DNA of 64,000 bases. Source: Klebsiella africana. GTDB lineage: Bacteria > Pseudomonadota > Gammaproteobacteria > Enterobacterales > Enterobacteriaceae. The DNA lies in the NCBI RefSeq assembly GCF_020526085.1, contig NZ_CP084874.1, positions 3,844,001 through 3,908,000 of the forward strand, written 5' to 3'. The notes under the pieces are model-generated. The model saw only the letters and a program-made list of their open reading frames with translations, was not told where the DNA came from and searched no databases. The position numbers and the translations under genes were made by a program. This document shows, in pieces, positions 8,036 through 17,072 of the stretch; within the stretch, counting starts at the first letter, position 1, and each line of letters begins with the position of its first letter.

Positions 8036-10234
8036 TCAGAAGTCGTAGCTCATTGAGACGCGGACGGTACGCGGATCGCCTTCGAACAGGTAAGTACCGG
8101 TATCGTCAATGCCAGACCAGTACTTCTCGTTGGTCACGTTGGTCACCCCGACGCGCCAGATCATTTCGTTCTGGTCGGCGTTCAGACGCATACGATAGCG
8201 CAGGCCTAAATCCAGGGTGGTGTAGCTATCCAGCTTCTTGGTATTGGCCGCATCGGCATACTGCGAGCCGCTATGATTGACGCGCGCGGTGGCGGTCAGG
8301 CCTTCCACCGGCTTGATGTCATATTCGGCGCCGAGTACCGCGTAGAAGTTAGCCACCCCGATGGCATCTTTACCGTCGGTTGCGCCTTCAGCGGTTTTAG
8401 TCTGTTTGGCATCCAGCCAGACGGTACTGGCGTTAAGACGCAGTCCCAGCATCGGCTCGCCAAAGACGTTCATCTCTACGCCGCGGTTACGCTGCTCGCC
8501 GTCGAGGCCGTAATTGCCAGCGGTATCGGAAATGGCGTTCGGTTTTTTGATTTCAAACAGCGCCAGCGATCCTCCGATCGTACCGTAGTCGATCTTGACG
8601 CCCACTTCGTCCTGCTTCGAGTGCGCGATCCCGGTACTCTGCCCGGCATTGGCCGCCGTCGTCGGCGCCACAGAGCCCGGCTGCAGCGCTTCGGTATGGT
8701 TAGCATACAGCGACAGCTGCTCCCACGGCTTGTACACCAGGCCAAACGTCGGCATCCAGCGGCTTTGGGTATAACGCGAAGAGGTATCTTCCAGCCCGGT
8801 GGCGTTGCTGTAGTTGCGCACAACCACTTTCTGATGACGAGCAGCGGCGGTAAACAGCACTTTATCGTTAAAGAAGCCGAGGGTATCACTCAGCAGCCAG
8901 CCCTGCGTACGGCTGCGCGAGGTGACCAGCGGATCGTGGTAGTTGCCGCCAAAATAGGCGTTATCCGGCATCGCCACATCATGATTGTCATAGATATTAG
9001 TGGTCGGGTTTCTGGCCGACATCCGCCAGGCGGTCGCATCGGTATGCACCTGCGCCGCATAGCCGAGGTTCACCTTATGCGAAATCGCGCCGGTATTGAA
9101 ATCGCCGCGTACCCCGCCCATGCCGCTGATCGCGTCGATAATGCGGTTAGTATCCAGGCGGCCCACCGTCGCATCGCCGTTTTTATTCAGAAGCTTCGGC
9201 GCGCTGTAGGTACCAATTTCATGCGAATGCTGGCCGCCGAGGGCGCTGTATACCGTCCAGCTATCGGTCAGGTCATATTCTGCCTTCGCCATGCCGAACT
9301 CGCTTTCAATATCGCTATAGCCCCACTTCTGGCTGTAGTTTTTGCTGTTGTCCGGCAGCGTCGGAACGAAATCCACGCCGCTGATATTGACGCCCATCGT
9401 ACCGCCGTGGAACGTTTTCTTCTGATAGCCGAAATCGAGCGAGGAGCGGAAACGGTCGCCGCGGTAATCAAGCCCCAGCGAAGCCAGCGTGGTACGGCGT
9501 TTATCATTATCGATAGCGCCTTCACCCTCGCGGTGCACCAGGTTGACCCGGGCGCCGAACTGGTTGTTGTCGCCGAAACGGCGCCCCAGGTCGAGGGTGC
9601 CGCCCACCTGAGAATCAGAGGTATAGTCGACGCCAACGCGTGCGGTCGGCAGATCTTCCGCCCGCTTCGGCTCGAGGTTAATCATCCCGCCGACGCCGCT
9701 GCTGGCCGCGCCGTTAAGCAGGCTGTTAGCCCCTTTGAAAATTTCAACGCGCTCCAGCATCTGGGTGTCCATCACCTGACGCGGCACCACGCCCGCCAGG
9801 CCGCCCATGGTCATGTCGTCGCCATCGAGCTTAAACCCGCGGATTCGATAGGTCTCGGCGAAGTTGCCGTAGCCCTGTACGGCCTGCACGCCAGCGTCGT
9901 TACTGACGACATCGGCGATAGTTTTCGCCTGCTGATCCTGAATCAGCTTCGAGGTATAGCCGATGACGTTAAACGGGACGTCCATCGCTTTTTGTTCGCC
10001 AAGCATCCCCAGACGGCCGCCGTGGGCGATCTGGCCATCGAGGAATGCCGGAACCACCAGGTCGCCGCCGGATTTAAAATCGCTGGTTTCGTTAGCCTCG
10101 ACGATGAGGGTCTCTTCGCCAGGCTGCTTCGCGGCGGCAGCGTCCGCGGCCATCGCCGTTTGACTGGCGGCGCCGATGGCTAAGGCCAGCAGCGTTTTAC
10201 GCAGCGGGAAGGATGAATAGTGCGTGGTGTGCAT
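8036..10234 (-). CDS. fcuA-like: TonB-dependent siderophore receptor, FcuA (ferrichrome)-like
   Basis: A 732-aa outer-membrane beta-barrel receptor. The signal peptide (about residues 1-30, RKTLLALAIGAASQTAMAA) precedes a TonB-box-like EETLIVEA, then the plug domain (DVPFNVIGYTSKLIQDQQAK ... YRIRGFKLDG ... VEIFKGANSLLNG) and a 22-strand-type barrel ending in Tyr-Asp-Phe, as barrels usually end. Overall it resembles the Yersinia FcuA ferrichrome-receptor group; hydroxamate specificity is inferred. The ATG at 10234 has GGGG at right distance, whereas in-frame ATGs at 10246 and 10267 do not. It is second in an operon with the YncE-like lipoprotein, whose promoter region has a Fur box. Confidence 0.88.
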   Translation of the reverse strand: MHTTHYSSFPLRKTLLALAIGAASQTAMAADAAAAKQPGEETLIVEANETSDFKSGGDLVVPAFLDGQIAHGGRLGMLGEQKAMDVPFNVIGYTSKLIQDQQAKTIADVVSNDAGVQAVQGYGNFAETYRIRGFKLDGDDMTMGGLAGVVPRQVMDTQMLERVEIFKGANSLLNGAASSGVGGMINLEPKRAEDLPTARVGVDYTSDSQVGGTLDLGRRFGDNNQFGARVNLVHREGEGAIDNDKRRTTLASLGLDYRGDRFRSSLDFGYQKKTFHGGTMGVNISGVDFVPTLPDNSKNYSQKWGYSDIESEFGMAKAEYDLTDSWTVYSALGGQHSHEIGTYSAPKLLNKNGDATVGRLDTNRIIDAISGMGGVRGDFNTGAISHKVNLGYAAQVHTDATAWRMSARNPTTNIYDNHDVAMPDNAYFGGNYHDPLVTSRSRTQGWLLSDTLGFFNDKVLFTAAARHQKVVVRNYSNATGLEDTSSRYTQSRWMPTFGLVYKPWEQLSLYANHTEALQPGSVAPTTAANAGQSTGIAHSKQDEVGVKIDYGTIGGSLALFEIKKPNAISDTAGNYGLDGEQRNRGVEMNVFGEPMLGLRLNASTVWLDAKQTKTAEGATDGKDAIGVANFYAVLGAEYDIKPVEGLTATARVNHSGSQYADAANTKKLDSYTTLDLGLRYRMRLNADQNEMIWRVGVTNVTNEKYWSGIDDTGTYLFEGDPRTVRVSMSYDF

Positions 10235-10293
10235 AATTTGCCCCATGGATGAGGATAAATGAATCAAAGGGCCCGTCGCCGGACCCGTTATTT

Positions 10294-11376
10294 TTATTGC
10301 GCGTTCAGGTCGATACGTACGACGCTGTCCGGGCCTTTAGTGGAGTGGTCTTTATTGAAGGGCTGTTTGACGGTGACAAACAGCGTCTGACCATCGGCGG
10401 AAAGCAGCAGGCTGTTGGGATTGGCCGGCAGCGCCCAGCTTTTCTTCAGCGTGTAGCGGCTGGCGTCAAGGCTGATGACCTTGCCGGATTCACGCTGTGA
10501 AATATAAATTTCGTGGCGTTTCTTATTGAACTGCACCGCCAGCGAATCGCCGACGTCGAGCTGTTTAAGCAGCTTGCCGCTGTGGATATCCAGCACCAGA
10601 GTGGTTTTCGCTTTCGAGTTGTCGGTCACGAACAGACGGCCGGTGTCGCTATCTTCGGCCATATTAAGCAGCAGCGCCGGCTTGTCGCCCAGCGGCTTCC
10701 AGCGCTGTTCAATGCGTTGGTTACGCGGGTTGATCACCAGAATTTCACCGCTGCCGTTAGCGGCGTACACGCGACCGGTTTGCGCGGAGTAGTGCAGGCC
10801 GGTCATCCATTTACCGGTATTTTTAATCCGCGTTTTCAGCTTCAGGGTAGTGGCGTCAACCACCCAGATTTGCGCCGGGTCGGCGACCGCGCCAACGTAG
10901 AGAGTATTATTCAGCAACAGCAGCTGACGGGCCCCATAAGGGCGACCTTTTTCATTGCGCTCGCTGAACAGCAGGCGGTTTTTTACCGTGCCGGTGGCGG
11001 TGTCGATAGCGCTGATGCCGCCGTCCAGCGAATTGCTGACATACAGCGTTTTACCCTCCGCAGAGAGCTGTAAAGCGAAGTTTTTCAGATCGGTATGCGT
11101 CAGGCCGATGGTATTGAGGGTGTGCGGATCCAGTGTGTAAACCGCCCCGCCCTGCACATTTTTAAAGCCTTCAGCGCTGGCGACGTACAGCGTATCACCC
11201 TGCGGGCTTAACGCCATCTCGTACAGCCCTTCCGCTAGCTGGCGCTGCAGCGGTTGCGCCACGTTAGGGACTGGCGAGTCGACAACCGGTTGGGAAACGG
11301 CAGAGGAATGAGGCGTCGCGCAGCCGCTTAACGCCGCGCTGATGGCCAGCGTCAACGCCGGAAGTGTGTATTTCAT
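10294..11376 (-). CDS. YncE-like beta-propeller lipoprotein
   Basis: A 360-aa protein with a lipoprotein signal (lipobox LSGC, Cys19, Ala at +2, so probably outer-membrane anchored). It is followed by a YVTN/YncE-type seven-bladed propeller with repeats such as GDTLYVASAEG, GKTLYVSNSLDGGISAIDTA, GRVYAANGSGEILVIN and RLFVTDNSKAKTTLVLDIHS. E. coli YncE is a soluble periplasmic protein next to the TonB receptor gene yncD; here the homologue is lipidated and lies directly upstream of a TonB receptor in one operon. A role in iron-siderophore handling is inferred from that pairing and the Fur box. Its exact function is unknown in the family. Confidence 0.82.
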   Translation of the reverse strand: MKYTLPALTLAISAALSGCATPHSSAVSQPVVDSPVPNVAQPLQRQLAEGLYEMALSPQGDTLYVASAEGFKNVQGGAVYTLDPHTLNTIGLTHTDLKNFALQLSAEGKTLYVSNSLDGGISAIDTATGTVKNRLLFSERNEKGRPYGARQLLLLNNTLYVGAVADPAQIWVVDATTLKLKTRIKNTGKWMTGLHYSAQTGRVYAANGSGEILVINPRNQRIEQRWKPLGDKPALLLNMAEDSDTGRLFVTDNSKAKTTLVLDIHSGKLLKQLDVGDSLAVQFNKKRHEIYISQRESGKVISLDASRYTLKKSWALPANPNSLLLSADGQTLFVTVKQPFNKDHSTKGPDSVVRIDLNAQ

Positions 11377-11771
11377 TGGATCAACCCTATAAAAAATCAA
11401 TGACCCGATGGACGCACAGCGGCCGATATTGTGTGTTTCCAGCCTGCTGTCTTTACGTCACCCTACGCCTTCGCGACTCTTAGTGAACGACTCACTGGCG
11501 CAGCTCGAACCTTGCCAAAATTACGAATGAAAAAGAGAATGAGAACTATACTCATTATCTAATGTCAAACAAGTCCTGGCGGGCAAAAAAGATAATCTGC
11601 TGATTTTTTTTACGGCAATGGCGGATTAGGAGGGGAAGAAAGGATCCGTGACGGGAAAAGCGTCCCGGAAGCGATGCCGTGCACCGCCCGGGTTGCAGGC
11701 CAGAAGGCACACAATGTGTTGCCTATCTGGCGCAAAGCGACACATGACAGCGCTATGTCGCTGAACGGCGA
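11377..11771. other. Intergenic region upstream of the iron operon
   Basis: This 395-bp gap holds the promoter and an unusually long leader (about 160 nt from the Fur box to the start codon) of the YncE-like/TonB-receptor operon. It also contains a hairpin at 11737-11763 (AGCGACA/TGTCGCT arms) just downstream of the aldehyde dehydrogenase stop on the minus strand, without a T-run. I recognise no small gene or riboswitch in the leader. Confidence 0.5.
11535..11559 (-). promoter_or_regulatory. Fur box
   Basis: On the minus strand the sequence runs GATAATGAGTATAGTTCTCA then TTCTC, a good match to the Fur consensus built from GATAAT-type hexamers and its inverted copy. Its position upstream of the YncE-like/TonB-receptor operon fits iron repression by Fur. 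Confidence 0.75.
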
Positions 11772-13256
11772 TTAATAGCGCACCATCACCGACTTCAGCT
11801 CCGTATAATCATCGATAAACGCGCTGCCGAATTCGCGCCCGATGCCCGAGCCCTTCATGCCGCCGAACGGTACCGCCGGGTCGAGGAAGGTATGCATATT
11901 GACCCATACGATGCCGGCCTCAATGGCCTCCGAGTAGCGTAGCGCCTGACGAATATTATCCGACCAGACGCTGGCCGCCAGGCCATACGGTGAGGCATTG
12001 ATCCGCGCCAGCGCCTCTTCTTCACTGCGATAGCCGATAAAGCTGCACACCGGACCGAAGGTCTCTTCGCGCATCAGGGTGCTCGCTTCGCTGCGGACTT
12101 TGACCGCCGTCGGCTGCAGGAAATAGCCCTCGCCGGGCAGCGCTTCGCCGCCGCAGACGATGGTATCGCCCTCGTCGCGGGCGGTCTGGATCAGTTTGAG
12201 CACTTTCTCGTACTGCTGGCGGTTGGCCAGCGGCCCCATCAGCGTCCGTTCATCCAGCGGCGATCCCGGCGCGAAGGCGCTGAGTTTGTCTTTCAGCAGC
12301 GCCAGCACCACATCCAGTTTGCCCTCCGGCAGATAAAAACGCTCCGCAGCGGCGCAAATCTGCCCCTGGTTCAGATAGCCGGCTTCAATAATGCCGTTGA
12401 CCATCGCCTCCGGCGTCAGGTCATCGAGGAACAGCGCGGCGTTTTTGCCTCCCAGTTCAAGGGTTACCCGTTTACCGAAAGCGCTGGCCGACTGCTGGAC
12501 TTTTTCACCGGTGGCCACCGAACCGGTGAAGCTCACCTTGGCGCAGGCCGGATGCGCGATCAGCCGCTGGGCAATCTCGCCGCCGGCGCCGTTGACCACG
12601 TTAATCACCCCATCCGGGATACCCACCGCTTTCGCCAGCTCCGCCACGCGCAGCAGCGTCAGCGGCGTATACTCGCTTGGCTTGAGGACGATGGTGCAGC
12701 CGCAGACCAGGGCCGCCGCCAGCTTCCAGATGGCAATCATGATGGAGAAGTTCCACGGCACGATGCCGACCACCACCCCCAGCGGCTGGCGGCGGGTAAA
12801 GGCGGTATATTTCTCACCATTCATGGAGGGGAGCGAGACATCCAGCGTTTCGCCGGTGACTTTCCCCGCCCAGCCGGCGAAGTAGCGCAGGAACGCCACC
12901 GATTGATCCAGCTCGAGCATCCGCGCCAGCATGATGGTTTTACCGGAGCAGAGACTTTCCAGCTGCGCCAGCGCTTCACGATGTTCGGCCAGGGCATCCG
13001 CCAGCTTCAGCAGCAGCGCGCCGCGCGCCAGCGTCGGCATCTCGCGCCACTGATTAAACGCCTGGCGGGCGCTCTCCATCGCGCGATCCGCCTGGCCGAC
13101 ATCCGCCGCCGTGACCTCAGCAATCGCCTGTCCGGTCGCCGGGTTGATCACCGCGAACGGCGCGCCGCGGCCCGCTTCATGTTGACCAGCAATAAACTGC
13201 CCGTGCGGCTGGCGTAAAAAGGCGGTCACTTCCGCCAGTAAGGTTATCTCGCTCAT
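11772..13256 (-). CDS. NAD(P)-dependent aldehyde dehydrogenase, FeaB/PuuC-like
   Basis: A 494-aa cytoplasmic aldehyde dehydrogenase oxidising an aldehyde to its acid. Catalytic residues are present: Asn169 in GIVPWNFS, Glu267 in TLELGGKN and the nucleophile Cys301 in NQGQICAA. The cofactor-site FTGS motif is at about 244-247. It is closest in style to phenylacetaldehyde dehydrogenase FeaB and the putrescine-pathway PuuC group, so the substrate is probably an amine-derived aldehyde. It is divergent from the FAD amine oxidoreductase at 13415, and both probably act in series (amine to aldehyde to acid). The ATG at 13256 was preferred over a GTG at 13265; Shine-Dalgarno sequences are weak for both. 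Confidence 0.88.
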   Translation of the reverse strand: MSEITLLAEVTAFLRQPHGQFIAGQHEAGRGAPFAVINPATGQAIAEVTAADVGQADRAMESARQAFNQWREMPTLARGALLLKLADALAEHREALAQLESLCSGKTIMLARMLELDQSVAFLRYFAGWAGKVTGETLDVSLPSMNGEKYTAFTRRQPLGVVVGIVPWNFSIMIAIWKLAAALVCGCTIVLKPSEYTPLTLLRVAELAKAVGIPDGVINVVNGAGGEIAQRLIAHPACAKVSFTGSVATGEKVQQSASAFGKRVTLELGGKNAALFLDDLTPEAMVNGIIEAGYLNQGQICAAAERFYLPEGKLDVVLALLKDKLSAFAPGSPLDERTLMGPLANRQQYEKVLKLIQTARDEGDTIVCGGEALPGEGYFLQPTAVKVRSEASTLMREETFGPVCSFIGYRSEEEALARINASPYGLAASVWSDNIRQALRYSEAIEAGIVWVNMHTFLDPAVPFGGMKGSGIGREFGSAFIDDYTELKSVMVRY

Positions 13257-13338
13257 CGTCAGCACCCGTTTTTCAGCAAAGTGAGTCCATCACAACACGG
13301 CTTATCGCCGCCGCCCATCGTTCTAAAGAACGTCATTC

Positions 13339-13353
13339 TTCCGGACGATATTC
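13339..13353 (+). promoter_or_regulatory. Recurring motif TTCCGGACGATATTC, copy 1
   Basis: This 15-mer, in the divergent promoter between the aldehyde dehydrogenase and FAD oxidoreductase genes, recurs exactly at 15469-15483 before the APC permease and approximately at 24164-24178 before moaE. A separate palindrome, GTTCTAAAGAAC, lies 8 bp upstream at 13320-13331. It may be a shared regulator site; the binding protein is unknown. Confidence 0.4.
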
Positions 13354-13414
13354 AACGCCCGCGCGGCGTGCTGTGATGAGGACCTTGAGCCAGGCAAGAC
13401 CACAGGGTAACGCG

Positions 13415-14716
13415 ATGAATATTAAAATCGATGCGCTGAACTACTACGGCGCGACGAAGAAATACCAGCTCCATTTTCCGGCGCTGCGGGAAGATATTGA
13501 AGCCGATGTGGTGATTATCGGCGGCGGCTTCTCTGGCATTAACACCGCCCTTGAGCTGGCGGAACAGGGGATCACCAACGTGGTGGTGCTGGAAGCGCGC
13601 CATCTCGGCTACGGCGGCACCGGGCGCAATGGCGGCCAGGTGATGGCCGGGATCGGTCACGATATCGAAGCGGTGAAAAAACACGTCGGCAAAGAGGGGC
13701 TGGAGACGCTGTTTAAAATCGCCAACCTCGGCGCGGGCATCATTCGCGAACGCATCCGCAAATACAACATCGACGCCGATTTCGTCCCCGGCTACGGCTA
13801 TCTCGCCTATAACCAGCGACAGCTCAAAACGCTGCGCCAGTGGGAAAAGGAGTTTAAAGCCGCCACCCCCGATGAAGAAATCGAACTGTATACCGGGAAA
13901 GAGGTGCAGCAGGTGGTCGGCTCCGAGGTCTACTGCGGCGCGCTGAAACATATGGGCGGCGGGCAGATCCACTCCCTGAATATGCTGCTCGGTTCGGCGC
14001 AGGCCGCCCACTCGCTGGGGGTGAAGATTTTCGAATCCTCGCCGGTGGTGGAGGTGACTTATGGCAAACAGGTGCGGGTGCGCACCGCGATGGGCAGCGT
14101 CAAAGCCGCCAAACTACTGTGGGCCTGCGACAGCTTCCTCAACAATATGGAGCCGGAGATCTACAACAAGACGCTGGTCACTTACTCCTACCAGGTGTCG
14201 ACCGAGCCGCTCTCCGATGAACTGATCGAGCGCATCAGCCCGCTGCGCGGCGCCTTCAGCGATATTCGTCCGGTGATTAACTACTATCGCGTCACTCGTG
14301 AAAACCGCCTGCTGTTCGGCAGCGCCACCCGCTTTGTGGAGTATACACCGAACGATTTCGCCGCCTGGAATCGCACCCTGCTGGCAGAGGTCTTCCCCTA
14401 TCTCAAGGATGTGAAGATTGATTTCGCCTGGGGCGGGCCGATGGCCTGTAGCGCCAACCTGTTCCCGCAGATCGGCACCTTACGCGATCACAACAACGTC
14501 TTTTACGTCCAGGGGTACTCCGGCTTCGGCGTCACCCCGTCGCACATCGTATGCAAAATCCTCGCCGAAGGGATCAACGGCGGTTCCGACCGCTATCGTC
14601 TGCTGAGCAGCATCCCCCACGCGACCATCCACGGCCGTGACAGTCTGCGCTTGCTATTAGTCACCGCCGGAAAACTGATGCATCAAACCGCCGGTTTCTG
14701 GAAAGGCCGGAGTTAA
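13415..14716 (+). CDS. FAD-dependent amine oxidoreductase, PuuB-like (DAO fold)
   Basis: A 433-aa flavoprotein. The dinucleotide-binding motif VVIIGGGFSG (residues 32-41) opens a DAO-type fold. The region RHLGYGGTGRNGGQVMAG, and FAWGGPMACSANLFPQIG with QGYSGFGVTPSH at the C-terminal FAD contact, are characteristic of gamma-glutamylputrescine oxidase PuuB and relatives, which oxidise an amine to an aldehyde plus ammonia and hydrogen peroxide. The substrate here is unproven; no PuuA-like gamma-glutamyl ligase lies nearby. The ATG at 13415 has AGGG upstream; the in-frame start at 13373 has no site. It is followed 13 nt later by the cupin gene and divergent from the aldehyde dehydrogenase that could use its product. 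Confidence 0.87.
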   Translation: MNIKIDALNYYGATKKYQLHFPALREDIEADVVIIGGGFSGINTALELAEQGITNVVVLEARHLGYGGTGRNGGQVMAGIGHDIEAVKKHVGKEGLETLFKIANLGAGIIRERIRKYNIDADFVPGYGYLAYNQRQLKTLRQWEKEFKAATPDEEIELYTGKEVQQVVGSEVYCGALKHMGGGQIHSLNMLLGSAQAAHSLGVKIFESSPVVEVTYGKQVRVRTAMGSVKAAKLLWACDSFLNNMEPEIYNKTLVTYSYQVSTEPLSDELIERISPLRGAFSDIRPVINYYRVTRENRLLFGSATRFVEYTPNDFAAWNRTLLAEVFPYLKDVKIDFAWGGPMACSANLFPQIGTLRDHNNVFYVQGYSGFGVTPSHIVCKILAEGINGGSDRYRLLSSIPHATIHGRDSLRLLLVTAGKLMHQTAGFWKGRS

Positions 14717-14729
14717 CCAGGAGAACGCT

Positions 14730-15095
14730 ATGCACGCTTTTAAACTTAAACACCCGGTACCTGATCTGCAGCCGATCGGCAGCGTCAGCCTGCTCGGCGC
14801 GACGCCGACCGCAGGTGACCCGCAGGTAGCGGGCGCGATGATCTACGGCGAGCCGCAGGACGCCTTTACCTGCGGACTGTTTTCGTCCACAGAGGGGAGC
14901 TTTACCATGACCTATCCGTTTACCGAACACGCCACCGTCCTGGAGGGCGAAGTGGAGCTGACCGTCGCCGGCGGCGAGCCGCAGCGCTTTGCGCCGGGCG
15001 ACAGCTGGTTTGTCAAACAGGGCACCGAAGTGGAGTGGAAAATTCTGACGCCGCGCTTTGTGAAGCACTACCTGGCGAACGTCGAGACCCGCTAA
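14730..15095 (+). CDS. Small cupin-domain protein (DUF861/ethanolamine-utilisation-like cupin)
   Basis: A 121-aa single-domain cupin. The second half carries TYPFTEHATVLEGEVELTVAGG and RFAPGDSWFVKQGTEVEW, the two conserved beta-barrel motifs of RmlC-like cupins of the DUF861 type. In other amine catabolic operons such cupins accompany oxidases, but their activity is not established. It has AGGAG before its ATG and is probably cotranscribed with the FAD oxidoreductase. A non-enzymatic binding or metal-dependent role are both possible. Confidence 0.75.
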   Translation: MHAFKLKHPVPDLQPIGSVSLLGATPTAGDPQVAGAMIYGEPQDAFTCGLFSSTEGSFTMTYPFTEHATVLEGEVELTVAGGEPQRFAPGDSWFVKQGTEVEWKILTPRFVKHYLANVETR

Positions 15096-15107
15096 CAAAC
15101 TGATAAT

Positions 15108-15362
15108 GCCCGGCGGCGCTGCGCTTGCACGGGCCTGGGAGACTCTCTTGGCGTAGGGAGCGCACAGGGGAGGCCCCGGAGGCGGCGCATTACGCCTTTT
15201 CCGGGCTACCAAATCGCGCAGCGCTGTAGCCCCGGTAAGCGGCAGCGCCACCGGGGGTTTTGAGGCCGCCAACACCGGCAGTTTCAGTCAGCATGGTGAA
15301 TAAATTAAAGGCAGGCCGCACGGACCGTCGGCCGGATAAGGCGCAGCCGCCACCCGGCAGAA
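15108..15362. repeat. REP-like palindromic elements
   Basis: Within the 477-bp gap between the cupin and permease genes lie three GC-rich imperfect palindromes of the REP type: around 15108-15139 (GCCCGGCGGCGCTGCGCTTG), 15230-15256 (CCCCGGTAAGCGGCAGCGCC) and 15322-15362 (GCCGGATAAGGCGCAGCC). They share the GCGCAGC/CCGG vocabulary of the arrays at 25862 and 50428. The remainder up to 15572 is the permease promoter. Confidence 0.6.
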
Positions 15363-15468
15363 ACAGGCGCAATGTGACAGGACGAATGGCCCCGGTTTTC
15401 GGGGTCATGTTGTTTATCAGCCGCCACATTCATCGACGCCGTCACAGAATCATGCGCCGCCCTCCACC

Positions 15469-15483
15469 TTCCGGACGATATTC
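15469..15483 (+). promoter_or_regulatory. Recurring motif TTCCGGACGATATTC, copy 2
   Basis: Exact copy of the 15-mer found at 13339-13353, 104 bp before the start codon of the APC permease. Exact recurrence in two promoters of neighbouring, functionally related operons suggests a common regulator; alternatively it is a fragment of a dispersed repeat. Confidence 0.4.
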
Positions 15484-15572
15484 GTTGAGCAGGATGCCCG
15501 CCTAAATTATGACTATCCGGGAGTGGCGCTGGCTATTCCCTGCCCTACCCCATTATTGTGCAGAGGTTGACT

Positions 15573-17072
15573 ATGTTTAGTAACAGACTCGCCAGCCATC
15601 TTGAGCGCGGCGTCGTCGGCTTCCCGACCACCCTCGCCAGCTCCGTCGGGCTGATCATGGCCAGCCCGGTGATCCTGACGGTGACCAGCGGCTTCGGCAT
15701 GGGCGGCGATACCTTCGCGCTGGCGGTACTGCTGGCCTTTATTATGATGCAGGCGCAGGTCACCACCTTCGCCGAGGCAGCGACGCTGATCCCCACCACC
15801 GGTTCGGTGTACGACTATATCTCCTGCGGCATGGGCCGCTTCTTCGCCATTACCGGCGCGCTGTGCGCCTATCTGATCGTGCATATTTTCGCCGGGACGG
15901 CGGAGACGATCCTGGCGGGCATTATGGCGCTGGTGAACTTCGAGTCGATCAACGCCCAGATGGCCGCTCGCCAGAACACCTGGATGGTCGGCGTCGGCAT
16001 GGTGGTGATTTTCGGCCTGCTCAACGCCATCGGCGTGGAAATCTTCGGCAAGGTCGAAGTGGTGCTGACCTTCGGCATGTGGACCACGCTGACCATTTTC
16101 GGCCTGTGCGGCATTTTTATGGCGCCGGTCACCCATCTTTCCGGCTGGTTCGGCACGCCGCTGAACGTTAGCGATATCAACGGCCTGTTCGGCTATATCG
16201 GCATGGCGATGTTTATGTTCGTCGGTTGCGAACTGGTGACGCCGATGGCGCCGGAGATCAAACAGGCCCACCGCACCATACCGCGGGCGATGGCGCTGGG
16301 CCTGCTGGGGGTTGCCAGCTGCATGTTTATCTACGGCGCGGCGATTAACCGCCAGGTGGAGAACACCGTGCTCGACGCGGCCAACAACGTCCATCTGCTG
16401 GATACGCCGATGGCGATCCCGGCCTTCGCCGAGCGAGTGATGGGCCACGCCGGCCAGTACTGGCTCGGGGTCGGCCTGCTGCTGGCCGGCTGCGCCACCA
16501 TCAATACGCTGATGGCCGCCGTGCCGCGTATTATCTACGGCATGGCGCTGGACGGCGCGCTGCCCCGCTTCCTGACCTGGCTGCATCCGCGCTTTAAGAC
16601 GCCGGTGATCGCCATTGCCATCGGGGTGGCGATCCCCTGCCTGCATGCCTGGTATCTGAACGGCGATCTGGACCGCATCGTGCCGCTGATCCTCGCCGCG
16701 GTCTGCGCCTGGGGCGTCGCCTATCTGCTGGTCACGCTGTCGGTGGTGATGCTGCGTATCCGCCGCCCGGACCTGCCTCGTGCCTACCGCTCGCCATGGT
16801 TCCCGCTGCCGCAGATTATCTCCAGCGTCGGGATCATCATCGCTATCGTCAATATCACGCCGCCGGGGATGGACAGCCGCCAGGTACTGGTGCCGTTCGG
16901 CATTATGCTCGGCCTGACCGCCGCCTACGCCCTGTTCTGGACGGTGTGTGTGCAGCGCGTCAATCCGTTCAAGCCGCTGGTAGTGGAAGAGGTGGTTGAG
17001 CGCGCCATCAGCAATTATGAAAAGCAGACCCGCGGGGAGATGACGCCAGATGTCCTCCGTCCCCTGGTTTGA
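15573..17072 (+). CDS. APC-family amino acid/polyamine permease
   Basis: A 499-aa inner-membrane transporter with about 12 hydrophobic segments, matching the amino acid-polyamine-organocation fold (LASSVGLIMASPVILTVTSG in segment 1, FAEAATLIPTTGSVYDYISC, and MFVGCELVTPMAPEIKQAHR before segment 7). The context of an amine oxidoreductase, aldehyde dehydrogenase and deacetylase suggests import of an amine or acylated polyamine rather than a plain amino acid (inference). GAGG precedes the ATG at 15573; an in-frame start 15 nt upstream is less likely. The gene overlaps the next one by 23 nt, implying coupled translation. Confidence 0.88.
   Translation: MFSNRLASHLERGVVGFPTTLASSVGLIMASPVILTVTSGFGMGGDTFALAVLLAFIMMQAQVTTFAEAATLIPTTGSVYDYISCGMGRFFAITGALCAYLIVHIFAGTAETILAGIMALVNFESINAQMAARQNTWMVGVGMVVIFGLLNAIGVEIFGKVEVVLTFGMWTTLTIFGLCGIFMAPVTHLSGWFGTPLNVSDINGLFGYIGMAMFMFVGCELVTPMAPEIKQAHRTIPRAMALGLLGVASCMFIYGAAINRQVENTVLDAANNVHLLDTPMAIPAFAERVMGHAGQYWLGVGLLLAGCATINTLMAAVPRIIYGMALDGALPRFLTWLHPRFKTPVIAIAIGVAIPCLHAWYLNGDLDRIVPLILAAVCAWGVAYLLVTLSVVMLRIRRPDLPRAYRSPWFPLPQIISSVGIIIAIVNITPPGMDSRQVLVPFGIMLGLTAAYALFWTVCVQRVNPFKPLVVEEVVERAISNYEKQTRGEMTPDVLRPLV

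Noticed and set aside
8273..10183. 636-codon plus-strand frame across the TonB receptor gene
   Set aside because: Antisense shadow caused by GC-rich codon usage of the receptor gene; no ribosome binding site or recognisable domain.
11377..11534. Riboswitch in the long leader of the iron operon
   Set aside because: No conserved riboswitch core (cobalamin, FMN, TPP and similar) was recognisable by eye, and the Fur box explains iron control.
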